A stretch of 64,000 nt of DNA from Hemileia vastatrix (lineage: Eukaryota; Basidiomycota; Pucciniomycetes; Pucciniales; Zaghouaniaceae). The notes beneath the pieces were generated by a model. It had not been told where the DNA came from, made no database searches, and saw only the letters and a list, made by a program, of their open reading frames with translations. Both the position numbers and the translations under genes were made by a program. Where the stretch lies: positions 20,883,693-20,947,692 of the forward strand of contig JASXTE010000008.1 in assembly GCA_030280995.1 (NCBI GenBank). The letters are read 5' to 3'. Numbering within the stretch: position 1 is the stretch's first letter; each line of letters begins with the position of its first letter. Positions 1 to 9,420 of this stretch are shown here, piece after piece.

Positions 1-380
1 GGTTTAGAGGGAATAGGAAGCGGTTGAAGCAACCCATGCTTCCGGTGACGGGGAGCCTTATTCCTATTACATTTGTAACAAGCTCTTATATAGGCCTTGA
101 TTTCTCTGGTCATTCCTGGCCAGAAGAAATCCCTCGCTATTAACTGGTAGGTTTTATCAACCCCAAAATGACCAGCTAATGGAGAATCATGTCGACTATT
201 GAAAATCCATATTTTTACTTCATTGTATTGGGTATGACTACTCTACCTTCAAAAACTAATAGACCTGATTCAATACTGAATCTTTTGGCCCCTTGCTTCA
301 AGAGTATTTTGTCTTTTAACCCTAAATAATAATTGTCCTTCGACTGAGCTTCGAGGATGTTGGATAATGGATTTTGAAAA
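1..380 (-). pseudogene. Gypsy I integrase, N-terminal zinc-binding fragment
   Basis: Reverse-strand translation shows an H-x-H-C-x2-C integrase zinc-binding region: an SPLAGHFG block, then FFWPGM and a CYKCNRNK block, as in Ty3/Gypsy integrases. The domain binds viral-type DNA ends and helps integrase multimerise. The catalytic DDE core is cut off by the window edge. It follows the RNase H remnant at 383-940 directly. Confidence 0.8.
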
Positions 381-382
381 GA

Positions 383-1690
383 TTAAATTGTCATTGAATT
401 AAGTTGATGAGTCTTTAACATTGATTTGTTGAAGATTGATTTCACATTTGCTGGGTTCTTGTCAGCAAATGCGTCCCCCCGCTGTGGATAAACATTTTCC
501 CGAGGTGACAAGGTATCTGGGACAATACAGTTCTTACCTGGGTGATAGGAAATAGAAAAAGGAAATTCAGACAGAAATTCAGCCCACCTGGGTTGATGCC
601 TGGTTAACACTTTGGAAGACATAAAGTATTTCAAAGCATTATGGTCTGTTAGAATTTAAAAAGGACTACCTAGGCTGAGAAGAAAAGAGCACCTTTTTTT
701 GAGACAATGAATAATAGCTAAAAGCTCCTTGTCATGAATTTCATAATTTAATTATGCTGCAATGAGTTTGTGCGACTCAAAAGCAACAGGATGAAACAAT
801 TTTGTTTCAGGATTGAATTGAGAAATGACTCCTGCAATAGCATAATCGCTTGCATCTGTCTTGACTATTGTCAAAGCAGAAGGATCAAAGTGTTGAAGAA
901 TTGGAGCTGTGGTGAACGCCATCTTCAATGCTTCAAATTCCTTTCATGCTGTAGCAGTAAAAACAAAAGGAATATATTTTCTAAGAAGAGAAGTAAGATT
1001 GGAAATAGTTTTAGCGTAATCTTTGAAAAATCTTCTATAGAAATTTGCAAAACCCAAAAATCCTTGGAGGGATTTAATGGTTTTGGGCTCAGGCCATTCC
1101 AGGACTTTTTGGACCTTTTTGTTGTCCATGACTAAACCATCAGTAGATAACATAAAACCCAAAAAATCTATTGATTTAAGATGGAATTCGCATTTATTGT
1201 GTTTAGCGTAGAGTGCGTGATCTCAAAGTCAATTTAGAACTTGTCGAACATGATGAATATGTTCATCCAGTGTCTTTGAGAAAATTAAAATAATGTCTAA
1301 GTAGACGACAACATCTTGAAAGATGTCATTGACAAAAGTTTGAAAAGTCAATGGTGCATTGCACAATCCAAAAGGCATAACTAAATATTCAGAACTACCA
1401 AATATAGTGCACATTTCAGTCAGTGGTTCATGACCTTCCGCAATGCGAATAAGATTGTAATTGCCTCTAAGATCAATTTTAGAAAAGAAATTAGCACCAT
1501 TGAAAAGAGTAAGAAGCAATGACATAGGAGGAACAGGGTATGCATTCTTCTTAGTGACTGTGTTGAGCTTTCTATAGTCAACACACAACCTAAGGCTACC
1601 ATCCTTTTTCTTTACAAAAAGAACAGGGGAGCCGTTTGGAGATTTACTGGCTCTGATGAAACCTTTGGCTAAATTCTCTGCAATGTAATC
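383..1690 (-). pseudogene. Gypsy I reverse transcriptase and RNase H remnant
   Basis: Three fragments read leftward. The reverse transcriptase piece (1588-1229) has [25 protein letters not shown] and a YLDIILIFS active-site box. The connection piece (1162-944) has LQGFLGFANFYRRF, and the RNase H end (634-383) has LTRHQPRWAEFL and SYHPGKN. The catalytic box normally reads Y-x-D-D, so the second aspartate is Ile here and polymerase activity would be lost. Stops separate all pieces. The family is certain; the copy is non-functional. Confidence 0.88.
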
Positions 1691-2551
1691 TCAAAGAAAT
1701 TGAGATTTGTCCTTCGACAAAGAATAGACAGGACCTGCCGGAGGTACTGGACCTATTAACTCTATTTGATGGTCGTAGGGTTGATGCGGTGGTAACTTAT
1801 TGGCCTTGCGGATTAAGAAAACATCAAGGAAATCATGATAGATTTCCAGTAGAGTTGATTTAATGGCTTCAACATTGACTTGGTCGTCCTCATCATCTTC
1901 AAGAGAATCTGTTGAGGAAAAACCAGAATTGAGATAGCATAATTTGATTACTTCGAGGCAATATAAATCCTCTTTGAGTGATGTCATTGAGCTAGAAGGG
2001 TTAGCCAATTGCTCATTTAGAGAAAGATCAGATGCTTTCAAGTCATCTGGCAGAGATTTGTCCTCTAGCAGGACATTTTCAGGCAGGTTGTTTAACTCCC
2101 TATTGACCTGTATTGAAGAATCAGAAATATACTTAGTGCGTGGGGTGATCAATCCACGGGACCAATCAATTTCAGGATTCCAATGCGTAAAAAAGTCATG
2201 GCCAAGAATGGTATCATCTATCCTTGGGGCATCCAAGACTGATAATTCCCACTCAAAGGGGGGAAAGTTTGGAAAGTTGGAAACCCATCAAACTTTCTTA
2301 CTTACCCAATATTTGGGTTCCTCTGATTCAACCAAGTAAATAGGATTTCGGTCGATATCTGTAAATGTCAGTTGTAAATTCTCGGAAAATGATAAACTAA
2401 CAAAAGAAATTGAAGCTCCAGAGTCTATAAGACAACTGAAGGGGGTATCCTCCTTAAAAAGAATGAATCTCAAGCGGTTTAAGGCAAATCCAGTCCTTAA
2501 GACATGGAGGTTCTGTGCACTGGGAAAGATAAGATAGTTTTCTTTGCACAC
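1691..2551 (-). pseudogene. Gypsy I protease and pol linker remnant
   Basis: The 2551-2288 fragment carries the retropepsin-like motif LIDSGASISFVS, that is D-S-G-A at the aspartic protease active site. The following fragment (2236-1691) contains GHDFFTHWNPEIDW, matching the region after the protease core, then an acidic linker ending in PYDHQIEL just before reverse transcriptase. A frameshift separates the two. It would have cleaved the Gag-Pol polyprotein. Confidence 0.8.
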
Positions 2552-2584
2552 AAGTAAACTATCTACTAGTTTTTTGACCTTGAA

Positions 2585-2842
2585 CTAGTACCTTCTCTTT
2601 CCTTCAACTTCACACAATCTTCTAGCTTGTGCTTACCCCCACAATACATACATAGCCCATTATCTGCTCGTCTCTTCCTCTCAGCTTCTTTAAGTTCCCC
2701 TTTAGGATCCAGTACTTTGCTGATATCTCCTGGGGTCAAGCTTTTAGGTCAAGGTTTTTCCTTTCCCTTATTGGGTTTGGATTGAGTCGAGGAGGATTGA
2801 GTTGTCCGTGGGTGTGAAGAAGGTCCCGATTTAAAATTTAGG
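2585..2842 (-). pseudogene. Gypsy I nucleocapsid zinc knuckle region
   Basis: The reverse strand shows CMYCGGKHKLEDC, a CCHC zinc knuckle (C-x2-C-x3-H-x4-C), in a lysine and arginine-rich context. This is the RNA-binding nucleocapsid end of Gag. A MITE at 2843-3103 separates it from the rest of gag. No continuous frame links it to the protease. Confidence 0.65.
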
Positions 2843-3103
2843 CACCACACAATATGGGGGGCGGACTTGCTAGCGAGTCCGCAACCTTGGACCCAAACTC
2901 ACCACAGGTTGAACACACATTGAGCTATTGATAAAGGAGCCATACAATCAGGGATGAACACCACTCAGCAGAACAGTTTTAGGTGGGTGTTCAAGTAGAG
3001 TTCAGTATGGGTTCAGTATGAGTTCAGTCTGAGTTCCATCTGAGTTCCATCTGAGTTCAGGTTGAGGACTTGCTAGCAAGTCCACCCCCTATATTGCGTA
3101 GTG
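2843..3103. mobile_element. CACTA-type MITE, copy 1 (261 bp)
   Basis: Starts CACCACACAATATGGGGGG and ends ATATTGCGTAGTG, forming terminal inverted repeats of about 38 bp with CAC...GTG tips. It is flanked by a 3-bp duplication AGG (2840-2842 and 3104-3106). CAC/GTG tips with a 3-bp duplication are the hallmark of the CACTA (EnSpm) superfamily. Each TIR holds the near-perfect palindrome GGACTTGCTAGCAAGTCC. An internal stretch has about five repeats of a 10-11-bp GAGTTC unit. No coding capacity, so it would need a transposase elsewhere. Confidence 0.85.
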
Positions 3104-3106
3104 AGG

Positions 3107-4016
3107 CCTTGAGATTTGTTGGTGTATCAACAATGTTGTAGTCGTCCTTGGTAAACGCCATTGAGTTCAAGGGTTTGATCCATTAAATCCATTAAAGTAG
3201 TCATCTTCTGACCGTGAAGATTTAACTGATCCAGAATCCTCGAAGGAAGTCTTTTTTGAAATGATACTTGAGGTCAGCATCATTCCAACCTACTTGAGTT
3301 TGAAGTGCTCTGAAATTCGAGATGTATTCAGAGGCTTTACCATTATCACTCATGCAAAGAAAATTAAGTTCAATTTCTGCGTTGTCAGTTTCATTAGGGT
3401 CACCAAACAACGTGAAGAGTTGGTCGTCGTACTTTTCCCAGTTATTAATAAGTAAGTGGGTTTCTGTTGAAGAGAGCATGAGAAGATAAGGTTCGAACCA
3501 TCTTGCTGCTTTTCTGGGTAGGAATGAAGAAGCGTAAACAACCTTCGATCAGTTGTTATTGAAGGTTCAAGGGTCATTATGGAACAGGAGCTTGCAGGTT
3601 TGCAAGAAGGGCTGCAATCTTTCTGGATGTTCTCCACCAAATTTATCAGGAGATTTCATGGAAGGAGTTTTGAATTTAGATCCCTCCGAAGACGTTGAAT
3701 TGGAGAGGGTTTTCATGAAAAGTCTCATGAAGTCCTCCAGCAAATTAGATGGTCCAGGTTCCGAAGGTTGACCAGAAGGGTGAGTAGCAGGGGTGGATGG
3801 TTCCTCATGCATTGTATCCTCTCCTTCTTCTTCCTCGCCAGAATCATCAAAATCCTGAGGGAAGTCTTCTACAGATTGGACAGAATGTCCCTGTTCCCTA
3901 AGGTTGAGAGGTTCCAAGGAGTGATTGCGGGAAACAGGCCGTGTAGCTGTTGGCATGCCTCTGGTGCAAGCTCTAGTTGTAGCGCCCGTAGGAAGAGTGC
4001 GTTGAACAGGTGCCAT
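3107..4016 (-). pseudogene. Gypsy I gag remnant
   Basis: Open from an ATG at 4016. The N-terminus is basic and Pro/Ser/Thr-rich, followed by an acidic stretch (DDSGEEEEGED) and a capsid-like part with KFGGEHPERLQPFL. The second piece (3479-3222) shows WEKYDDQLFTLFGDPNE and YISNFRALQTQVGW, typical of Ty3/Gypsy retrotransposon Gag. A frameshift near 3570 splits the pieces. The start lies 76 bp inside the LTR edge, which suits a Gag start. Confidence 0.8.
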
Positions 4017-4091
4017 TTTAAGTATTTAGAAAACACCTGAAAAGGGACATAGTAGTACAAAGAATGAGAACTATGGAGAATTAAATTATAC

Positions 4092-4671
4092 TGTCACCAG
4101 ACGACCTACGCACAAGGTTGAGGGTGTTCCTGGAAGTGAGATGGAGGGAGGAGTTTAGAAACTTCTTCTAAGCACAGAGGAAATGTTCGAGGAAGTGATT
4201 TGAAGATGACTCGAAGGAAGAGCTACTGCTTCGAGATATGTTTGAGAAGAATTCTAATATAATTTAAAGGTAATATTTTAATTCTTAAGATCTCACAAAG
4301 GGTTGGAAACTCAATAATCAAAGATTTAAGATTTAGAAATGATTACTGAGAAAATAAGGAAAGATACAATAATAATGATTTAACCTAAAGTTTTACCACT
4401 ATTAACTATATATACTTTTTATAATTTAATTCTAAAGAATGTTGAACCAAAAACCCAACCCCTTTTATATCCTTTAATCCTCCTCGCATTGACCTCATAC
4501 CCATCCACTATTCCGCACACCACAGACCATTAAAAAATACACCCGTTACACCTGGACCCTCCTCACTAACATCAGTCAACCCTTTAATCCTCTACTAACC
4601 ATTCTGTCCATGCTCACTACCCCTTTTAATAATTCACAGATATTTAATAAACCTTTTAGTGTACTATTACA
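4092..4671 (-). repeat. Gypsy I 5' LTR (approximate)
   Basis: Non-coding, 580 bp, between the gag leader and the Copia relic. The plus strand reads TGTCACCAG at the left and TACTATTACA at the right, giving TG...CA tips on the element strand. The partner LTR is outside the window, so the boundaries rest on tips only. The right half is C-rich and similar stretches occur nowhere else here. Confidence 0.55.
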
Positions 4672-4679
4672 TTAACTAT

Positions 4680-5640
4680 TGCGCTGTGCGTTTCTTATTG
4701 AGGAAAAGACTGAGACACACTATTGAGAGATTGACTAATTTAGATTTAGAGTTTAGACTAGAGTGGTTGAATAGTGAGTACACAAAGGAAAGTTGCAGTT
4801 GCTATGTAGAATTGCTTTCTGCAATTTGAGTATGGATTTAAACCTCTGTATTATTGATTTAATGGGCTGCTTTTGCCTCAAGTTTTACATGGCGCATGAA
4901 ATGTTGATATGTTGAATGCGGTGATGATAGAGTGGGTTTAGAGTGATTTTGATAGCCCCCTGGCTGTCACCATAGAGATGGCATTGTTTGAGAGCAATGG
5001 AAAAGTCTTTAAATAGCTATTTTGTCCAAATAAGATCCTTCCCACAGTCAGTAATAGAGTAATATTCAGACACAGAGGTTGATAATGAAACAGATTTTAG
5101 ATTAGCTGATTTCCAACTAATGAGACCCAGATGATAAAGTAGAGTGCCAGAGGTATATTTTGAATCAGATGATTTATTGTAATATGAATCGGAAAACACT
5201 TGAAGGTGTCCAAGTTTGGCTTTTTCTATGTTTCCCAGCATAAGATGGTGATCTTGAGTGAGTTTTAGATATTGTAAAATGTGGAAGAAGGCACTAATTT
5301 TCTGATCAGAGGGTTCATTTAAATATTAAGCTAAGGTACTAGCGGCAAAAGCCAAATCTGGTTGAGTGCATAGTACTAAATAATTATATAGACCTATAGC
5401 TCTTCTATAGTTGACAAGAGGTACTAATTGTTTTGAAGTGCATTGAGTGAACTTAGAGTTGGGTACAAGAGGGGTGGAAACAGATCACTATTCATTGTGA
5501 TTGAATTCTTTCAGAATATTTTTGATATATAATTGCTGAGAGAGATGTATTTTTCTGGAGTTCTGGATTCTTGATTGAAAACTACCTTCATTCCCAGTAC
5601 CCAACTGAGTTCTCCCTTATTGTCCATGTCAAATATGTTT
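4680..5640 (-). pseudogene. Copia reverse transcriptase C-terminus and RNase H
   Basis: Visible blocks are GELSWVLGM (end of reverse transcriptase), GTLLYHLGLISWKSANLKS and SLSTSVSEYYSITDCGKDL (RNase H with the usual SEAEY-like box drifted to SEYYS), then GDSQGAIK and HRIQHINI in broken frames down to about 4690. The polymerase box, normally Y-V-D-D-L, appears as FVEL near 5690, with one Asp lost. Activity would be absent. Confidence 0.75.
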
Positions 5641-5822
5641 GATATTTATGACTTAAATTCCTGAACAGAAGGTCTGGCTATGACTAGTTCAACAAAATGA
5701 ATGCAAAATTAGCAAGGTTTGGATACATCATGACTTAAGAACAAACAAGGATCAGCTATACTGGGAAAAAAACCAATATTTTTGAAGAAATTTGATATTT
5801 CCTGATACCAACATTGAGTGCT

Positions 5823-6428
5823 TTACTTAAAACTGTATAAAGATTTTTCAAGGGTTAGAAAGGAGTTGGTATCATCTGGAAAGTAACTGCAGGGAAGGCG
5901 TAAATAGAGGTCCTCATCTGGTTTGCTCTGTATGAATGCCAATTTTACATCCATTTGATGTGCTTCCCAATATTTATAAGCAGTGATTCCAAGTAGAAAT
6001 TGAAGCGTGGATAGTCGACTAGTGGGAGCGTTAGTTCTGTTGTACTCAATACACTCTATTTGTGAGAAACCCAGAACACAAAATCTAGATTTGTATTTGA
6101 TGATTTTTACCTCAGCATCAGTTTTCCGCTTGAATTTCCAGGTAGTTCTTAATAAATGATGATGTTGTGGAATGGGGGATTCTTCCCAGACTTCATGCTT
6201 AGCAATACTTCCCAATTCTGCTTGTATATATTTTAGCCATTCATCACTTTCAGCAGAGGTTATGGCCTCATGGTAGCTCTTAGGGGTGTCAAAGGGGGTG
6301 ACAAGTAAGCAAATGTTGTTGATTTGGTGTTTAGATGTTAAGATATTTGCAGTATCTATATTTGAAGAGATTTCTTTTGAGGGTCTAATGTTTTTATCAA
6401 TATATGTGTAGTGTTTCATGGTAGACAT
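5823..6428 (-). pseudogene. Copia reverse transcriptase N-terminal half
   Basis: A 201-codon open stretch. It begins in the integrase-RT linker (YHEAITSAESDEWLKYIQAE) and contains LRTTWKFKRK, YKSRFCVLGF, APTSRLSTLQFLL, QMDVKLAFI and DLYLRLP, the ordered motifs of RVT_2-type Copia reverse transcriptase. It would copy element RNA into cDNA in particles. It ends in a stop right after SLYSFK, where intact elements continue LYGLKQ-like. Confidence 0.9.
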
Positions 6429-6574
6429 TTTAGGAGGGGAATTATCACTTACATTAGGATTATTTTCATTAACATCATTTGTATCAAAGGGAATAGTGAC
6501 ATAAGGAATAGTATCAACTAGCTGATTAAAGGATGGAGTGTCAACATGTTGAGTTTTGGGAAATATTAAGGTGT

Positions 6575-6817
6575 CTATGGGCTCACCTGTGCTGATTTTT
6601 GCCCAAGATTAAAGGTTTTGAGGAGTTTGACGTTATGTGTGATTTCAATAGAGTCAGTGGAGGGAGAGTATATATGATAATTAATATGCCCCTCACAGTA
6701 GCCCATAAAAATTCCTTCTATCCAACTCCCATCAAATTTTCCAGTGCATTTATGCTTCTGTTGATAAAATACAACATTGCTTCCAAAGGGGTACAGTTTG
6801 GTAGGAATATTGACCAA
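6575..6817 (-). pseudogene. Copia integrase C-terminal region
   Basis: Contains KLYPFGSNVVFYQQKHK and IEGIFMGYCEGHINYHIYSP, matching the post-core region of Copia integrase (the x-G-Y-x-x-x-x-x-Y-R-I-Y block). About 130 bp of frameshifted sequence separates it from the core at 6953. Non-functional alone. Confidence 0.75.
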
Positions 6818-6952
6818 TTTTATGTACCATAACTTCCAGGGAGTCTTGTGATTAGGAAGTGATGATGAAGGGAGTATATTTAAAAGGTAAGTGGAAATAT
6901 TAACTGCTTCTGCCCACCAATAAGTGTTGAGTCCAGATTCAATTAGAAGACA

Positions 6953-7838
6953 TCATGATTTCTCAAAAATAGAAAAATTACCCCTTTCAGCAAAAGCATT
7001 CTGTTGAGATGAGTAAGAAGCTTTCTGTAGATTTACAGTATCTTTGTTTTTAAAATGGTTTGTATTTGAATTGATATTAAATTCCCTTCCATTATCAGAA
7101 ACAACAAAGTTGGTGCATTGACTCTTCTGATTTTCCACTAGGGGTTCATATTCTTTATATTTTTTGAATGTTTCAGATATTAAATTCAAGAAGATAAAAT
7201 GTTGAAAACAAGATTGTCCATTGCAAATTTGATAGAAGTATGATTTAGATACTTTAGATTCAGGGGTAATTGGACCACATAAGTCCATATGGATTACATC
7301 AATTGGTGATTCAAGTGTGGGAAAAGAGCCAGAAAATGGTAATATGTGCGCTTTAGCTAGTGCACAGGTTTTACAAGTATAATCACAGAAATTCAAACCT
7401 GGGAATAAATGTTCCATAGTTTTATTTTTAGGATGACCAAAGCTGTGATGAAGTAAATCACAATTGGGGAGTCCACTCCCAACCAGATTGTATATTAGAA
7501 ATATTTGAATGGGAAAACTGATTATTCCCCCTTTTTTTGAGCAGTAAATTAAGGTTTTTTTGCATATATTTAACCTTGGAATTCCCTTTATCATTTAGAA
7601 TATACCAGCTGTCCTTTAATAAATCAATGAATGAGATAAGCATGGCCTTGACTGAGGGAGCATATAAGGCATTATGAATAATAAATTGGTGGCCATAATT
7701 GGATTTGAAAGTAGCTTTGCCTTGTCCAGGGGCAAGTATTTCTCCTCCATTAGCTGTAGTGAATACAGTGTTAGATGAGTCAAACTGTGTAAAGATGTCC
7801 TGATTTTTAAAGAATGAAAACAAAGTGCCACTGTCCAA
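6953..7838 (-). pseudogene. Copia protease end, GAG-pre-integrase and integrase core
   Basis: Two overlapping frames. The upstream frame (7838-7458) starts MDSGTLFSFF, continuous with the protease region (SWTVDSGA-like, drifted). The downstream frame (7594-6953) has the HHCC zinc finger (LLHHSFGHP then CKTCALAKA) and the integrase core: HMDLCGPI (first Asp), VVSDNGREF (second Asp) and SSQQNAFAERGN (Glu). All three catalytic positions are visible. A frameshift near 7500 breaks the polyprotein. Confidence 0.88.
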
Positions 7839-7859
7839 TAGGACGTAATTGTCCAGTAC

Positions 7860-8790
7860 ATCAGAAAATAATGATAGCGCCTTGGGTTAAGATGAGCTGT
7901 CCTTACTCTCTCTCTCCTTCTTGCTTTTAAGGAATTCTTCATTCTTTTGAGCATGAAGTTGAAAACAGGAGTCTTCTGAATGAGGTGCAAGGGGGTTGTG
8001 CTTTCCTCTTGAACAGAAAACTTTTGTCTTGCCATCCACTGCTAAGACACTTCAAGAATTAGTCCAAGATGTATTCAAAATTTTTTGTCTAATTAACTCA
8101 GCTTCAATGGTGGCAAAGACACTTTAAACAGTAGGCTGTTGATTGGTGATATTGTATTTGCTGAGAATAATAGTTGCAGCAGTTTGATAAGAGTCAGTTA
8201 ATAAGTTGAGCATGTAATTATCAATGATGTATGAGAGTATATTCTCCTTGAACAGATTGAGTGCCACCTCCCAAAGTAGTTTCATAGTACTTCTAAACTT
8301 GTCCATTGCAGTAAGAATTCTACTCTCAGGAAATTTTATTTTGAATAATTTGTTGACAACATATGAACAATTTTGGATTGATTTTGAAGCGTAATGATTT
8401 TCGATATGTGTTCATAATTGAGCTGGTTCAACTGCATCATCATCTAGTATAAATTTATGTTGATTCACCCTGTCCATTAAAATTTTAATAATAGTATTGG
8501 TTTTCCTCTTCCTTAGATTATAGATCACAAGCATTTCAGGACTGGTGGGGATAGGACACTTCTCCAAGAGAAATTGATCTAAGTTTTGAACAGAAAGGAC
8601 ATATTTGAGATCTGTTTTGGATTAACTGTAGTTTTTATTGTTAAGTTTTCAATTCCTTTGATTTCAGAGAAATTAGAATCCATAAGAAATGAGAATTCTG
8701 GTGTGCTCATAGGACATGATTCAGACATGGCTGTGTGAGTGGATAGTGAAGGTTGGGAATGTGAAGAGCTCAATAAACTTAGAGATGAAA
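7860..8790 (-). pseudogene. Copia gag remnant
   Basis: Three out-of-phase open stretches (8773-8579, 8306-8124, 8035-7616). Between them broken frames read AQLWTHIENHYASKS and SYIIDNYMLNLLTDSYQTA, which resemble the UBN2-type Gag found in Copia elements. I see no intact CCHC knuckle. The assignment rests mainly on position upstream of integrase and the helical, acidic composition. Confidence 0.6.
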
Positions 8791-8876
8791 GTGGAGATGT
8801 GCTGATAGCATCAGGAGTTTCCAGATTTGTTTAATAATTGGGGATAACTGAGCCCATCACCCTGTTTCTGTAAAAG

Positions 8877-9420
8877 ACTGATGATTTTATACAATTTAGT
8901 AGCTTATTAATAAATAAGGACAAGGACGAGGTACTGTGGACTAAGGACTTGTACTGGTGGACTTGATAGGGGCAGAGGGAAAGTTACCTGATGATTTTAT
9001 ATAATTTAGTAACTTAGTAATAAATAAGGACAAGGATGAGGGACTGTGGACTAAGGACTTGGACTGATGGACTTGATAGGGACAGAGGGACTTGACAAAT
9101 AAAATAATATAATGTTTTGTTAGAGTGAATAAAATAAATAAAAGAGAAGCAAGGTAGATACTGAGTTGCTCTTGAAGAGCATATGTACAAGGTACCTGAT
9201 GATTCTATATAAGTTAGTAACTTAGTAATAAATAAGGAAAAGGACGAGGGACTGTGGACTTAAGACTTGGACTGGTGGACTTAATAGGGACAGATGGACT
9301 TGAAAAAAAAATAATATAATAAATCTTTAGAGTGAATAAAATAAATAAAAGAGAAAAAAAGATAGATGCAGAATCAAGAAATGGATCTGTATTTTGTGAA
9401 TAAAGCAGAATATCATCAGG
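8877..9420. repeat. Tandem array, three units, beside the Copia relic
   Basis: Three head-to-tail units begin GATGATTTTATATAATTTAG at about 8879, 8989 and 9197. Each contains GACTGTGGACTAAGGACTTG and TGGACTTGATAGGGACAGAG. Units 2 and 3 are about 208 and 224 bp, unit 1 is shorter (110 bp). Each later unit begins right after ACCT. It could be a multiplied leader or LTR part of the Copia element. Confidence 0.75.

Larger units (their letters stand above)
1..4671 (-). mobile_element. Ty3/Gypsy element I, partial (3' end outside window)
   Basis: Minus-strand LTR retrotransposon. Reading leftward from the LTR at 4092-4671 come gag, a CCHC knuckle, protease, reverse transcriptase, RNase H and the zinc-binding start of integrase, in Ty3/Gypsy order. 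The rest of integrase and the 3' LTR lie left of base 1. Every domain is broken by stops or frameshifts, so the copy is dead. Its proteins differ clearly from the chromodomain Gypsy elements II-IV (for example a YLDx rather than YIDD active site and a canonical nucleocapsid knuckle), so it is a separate lineage. A CACTA-type MITE sits between gag and the knuckle region. Confidence 0.9.
4680..8850 (-). mobile_element. Ty1/Copia retrotransposon relic
   Basis: Order on the minus strand is gag, integrase, reverse transcriptase, RNase H. Integrase before reverse transcriptase defines Ty1/Copia. RNase H coding runs almost to the edge of the Gypsy I LTR at 4671, so Gypsy I probably inserted into or truncated its 3' end. 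I found no matching pair of LTRs. All genes have several stops and frameshifts. Confidence 0.88.

Noticed and set aside
770..1135. 121-codon plus-strand frame
   Set aside because: Antisense shadow of the Gypsy I RNase H and reverse transcriptase remnant.
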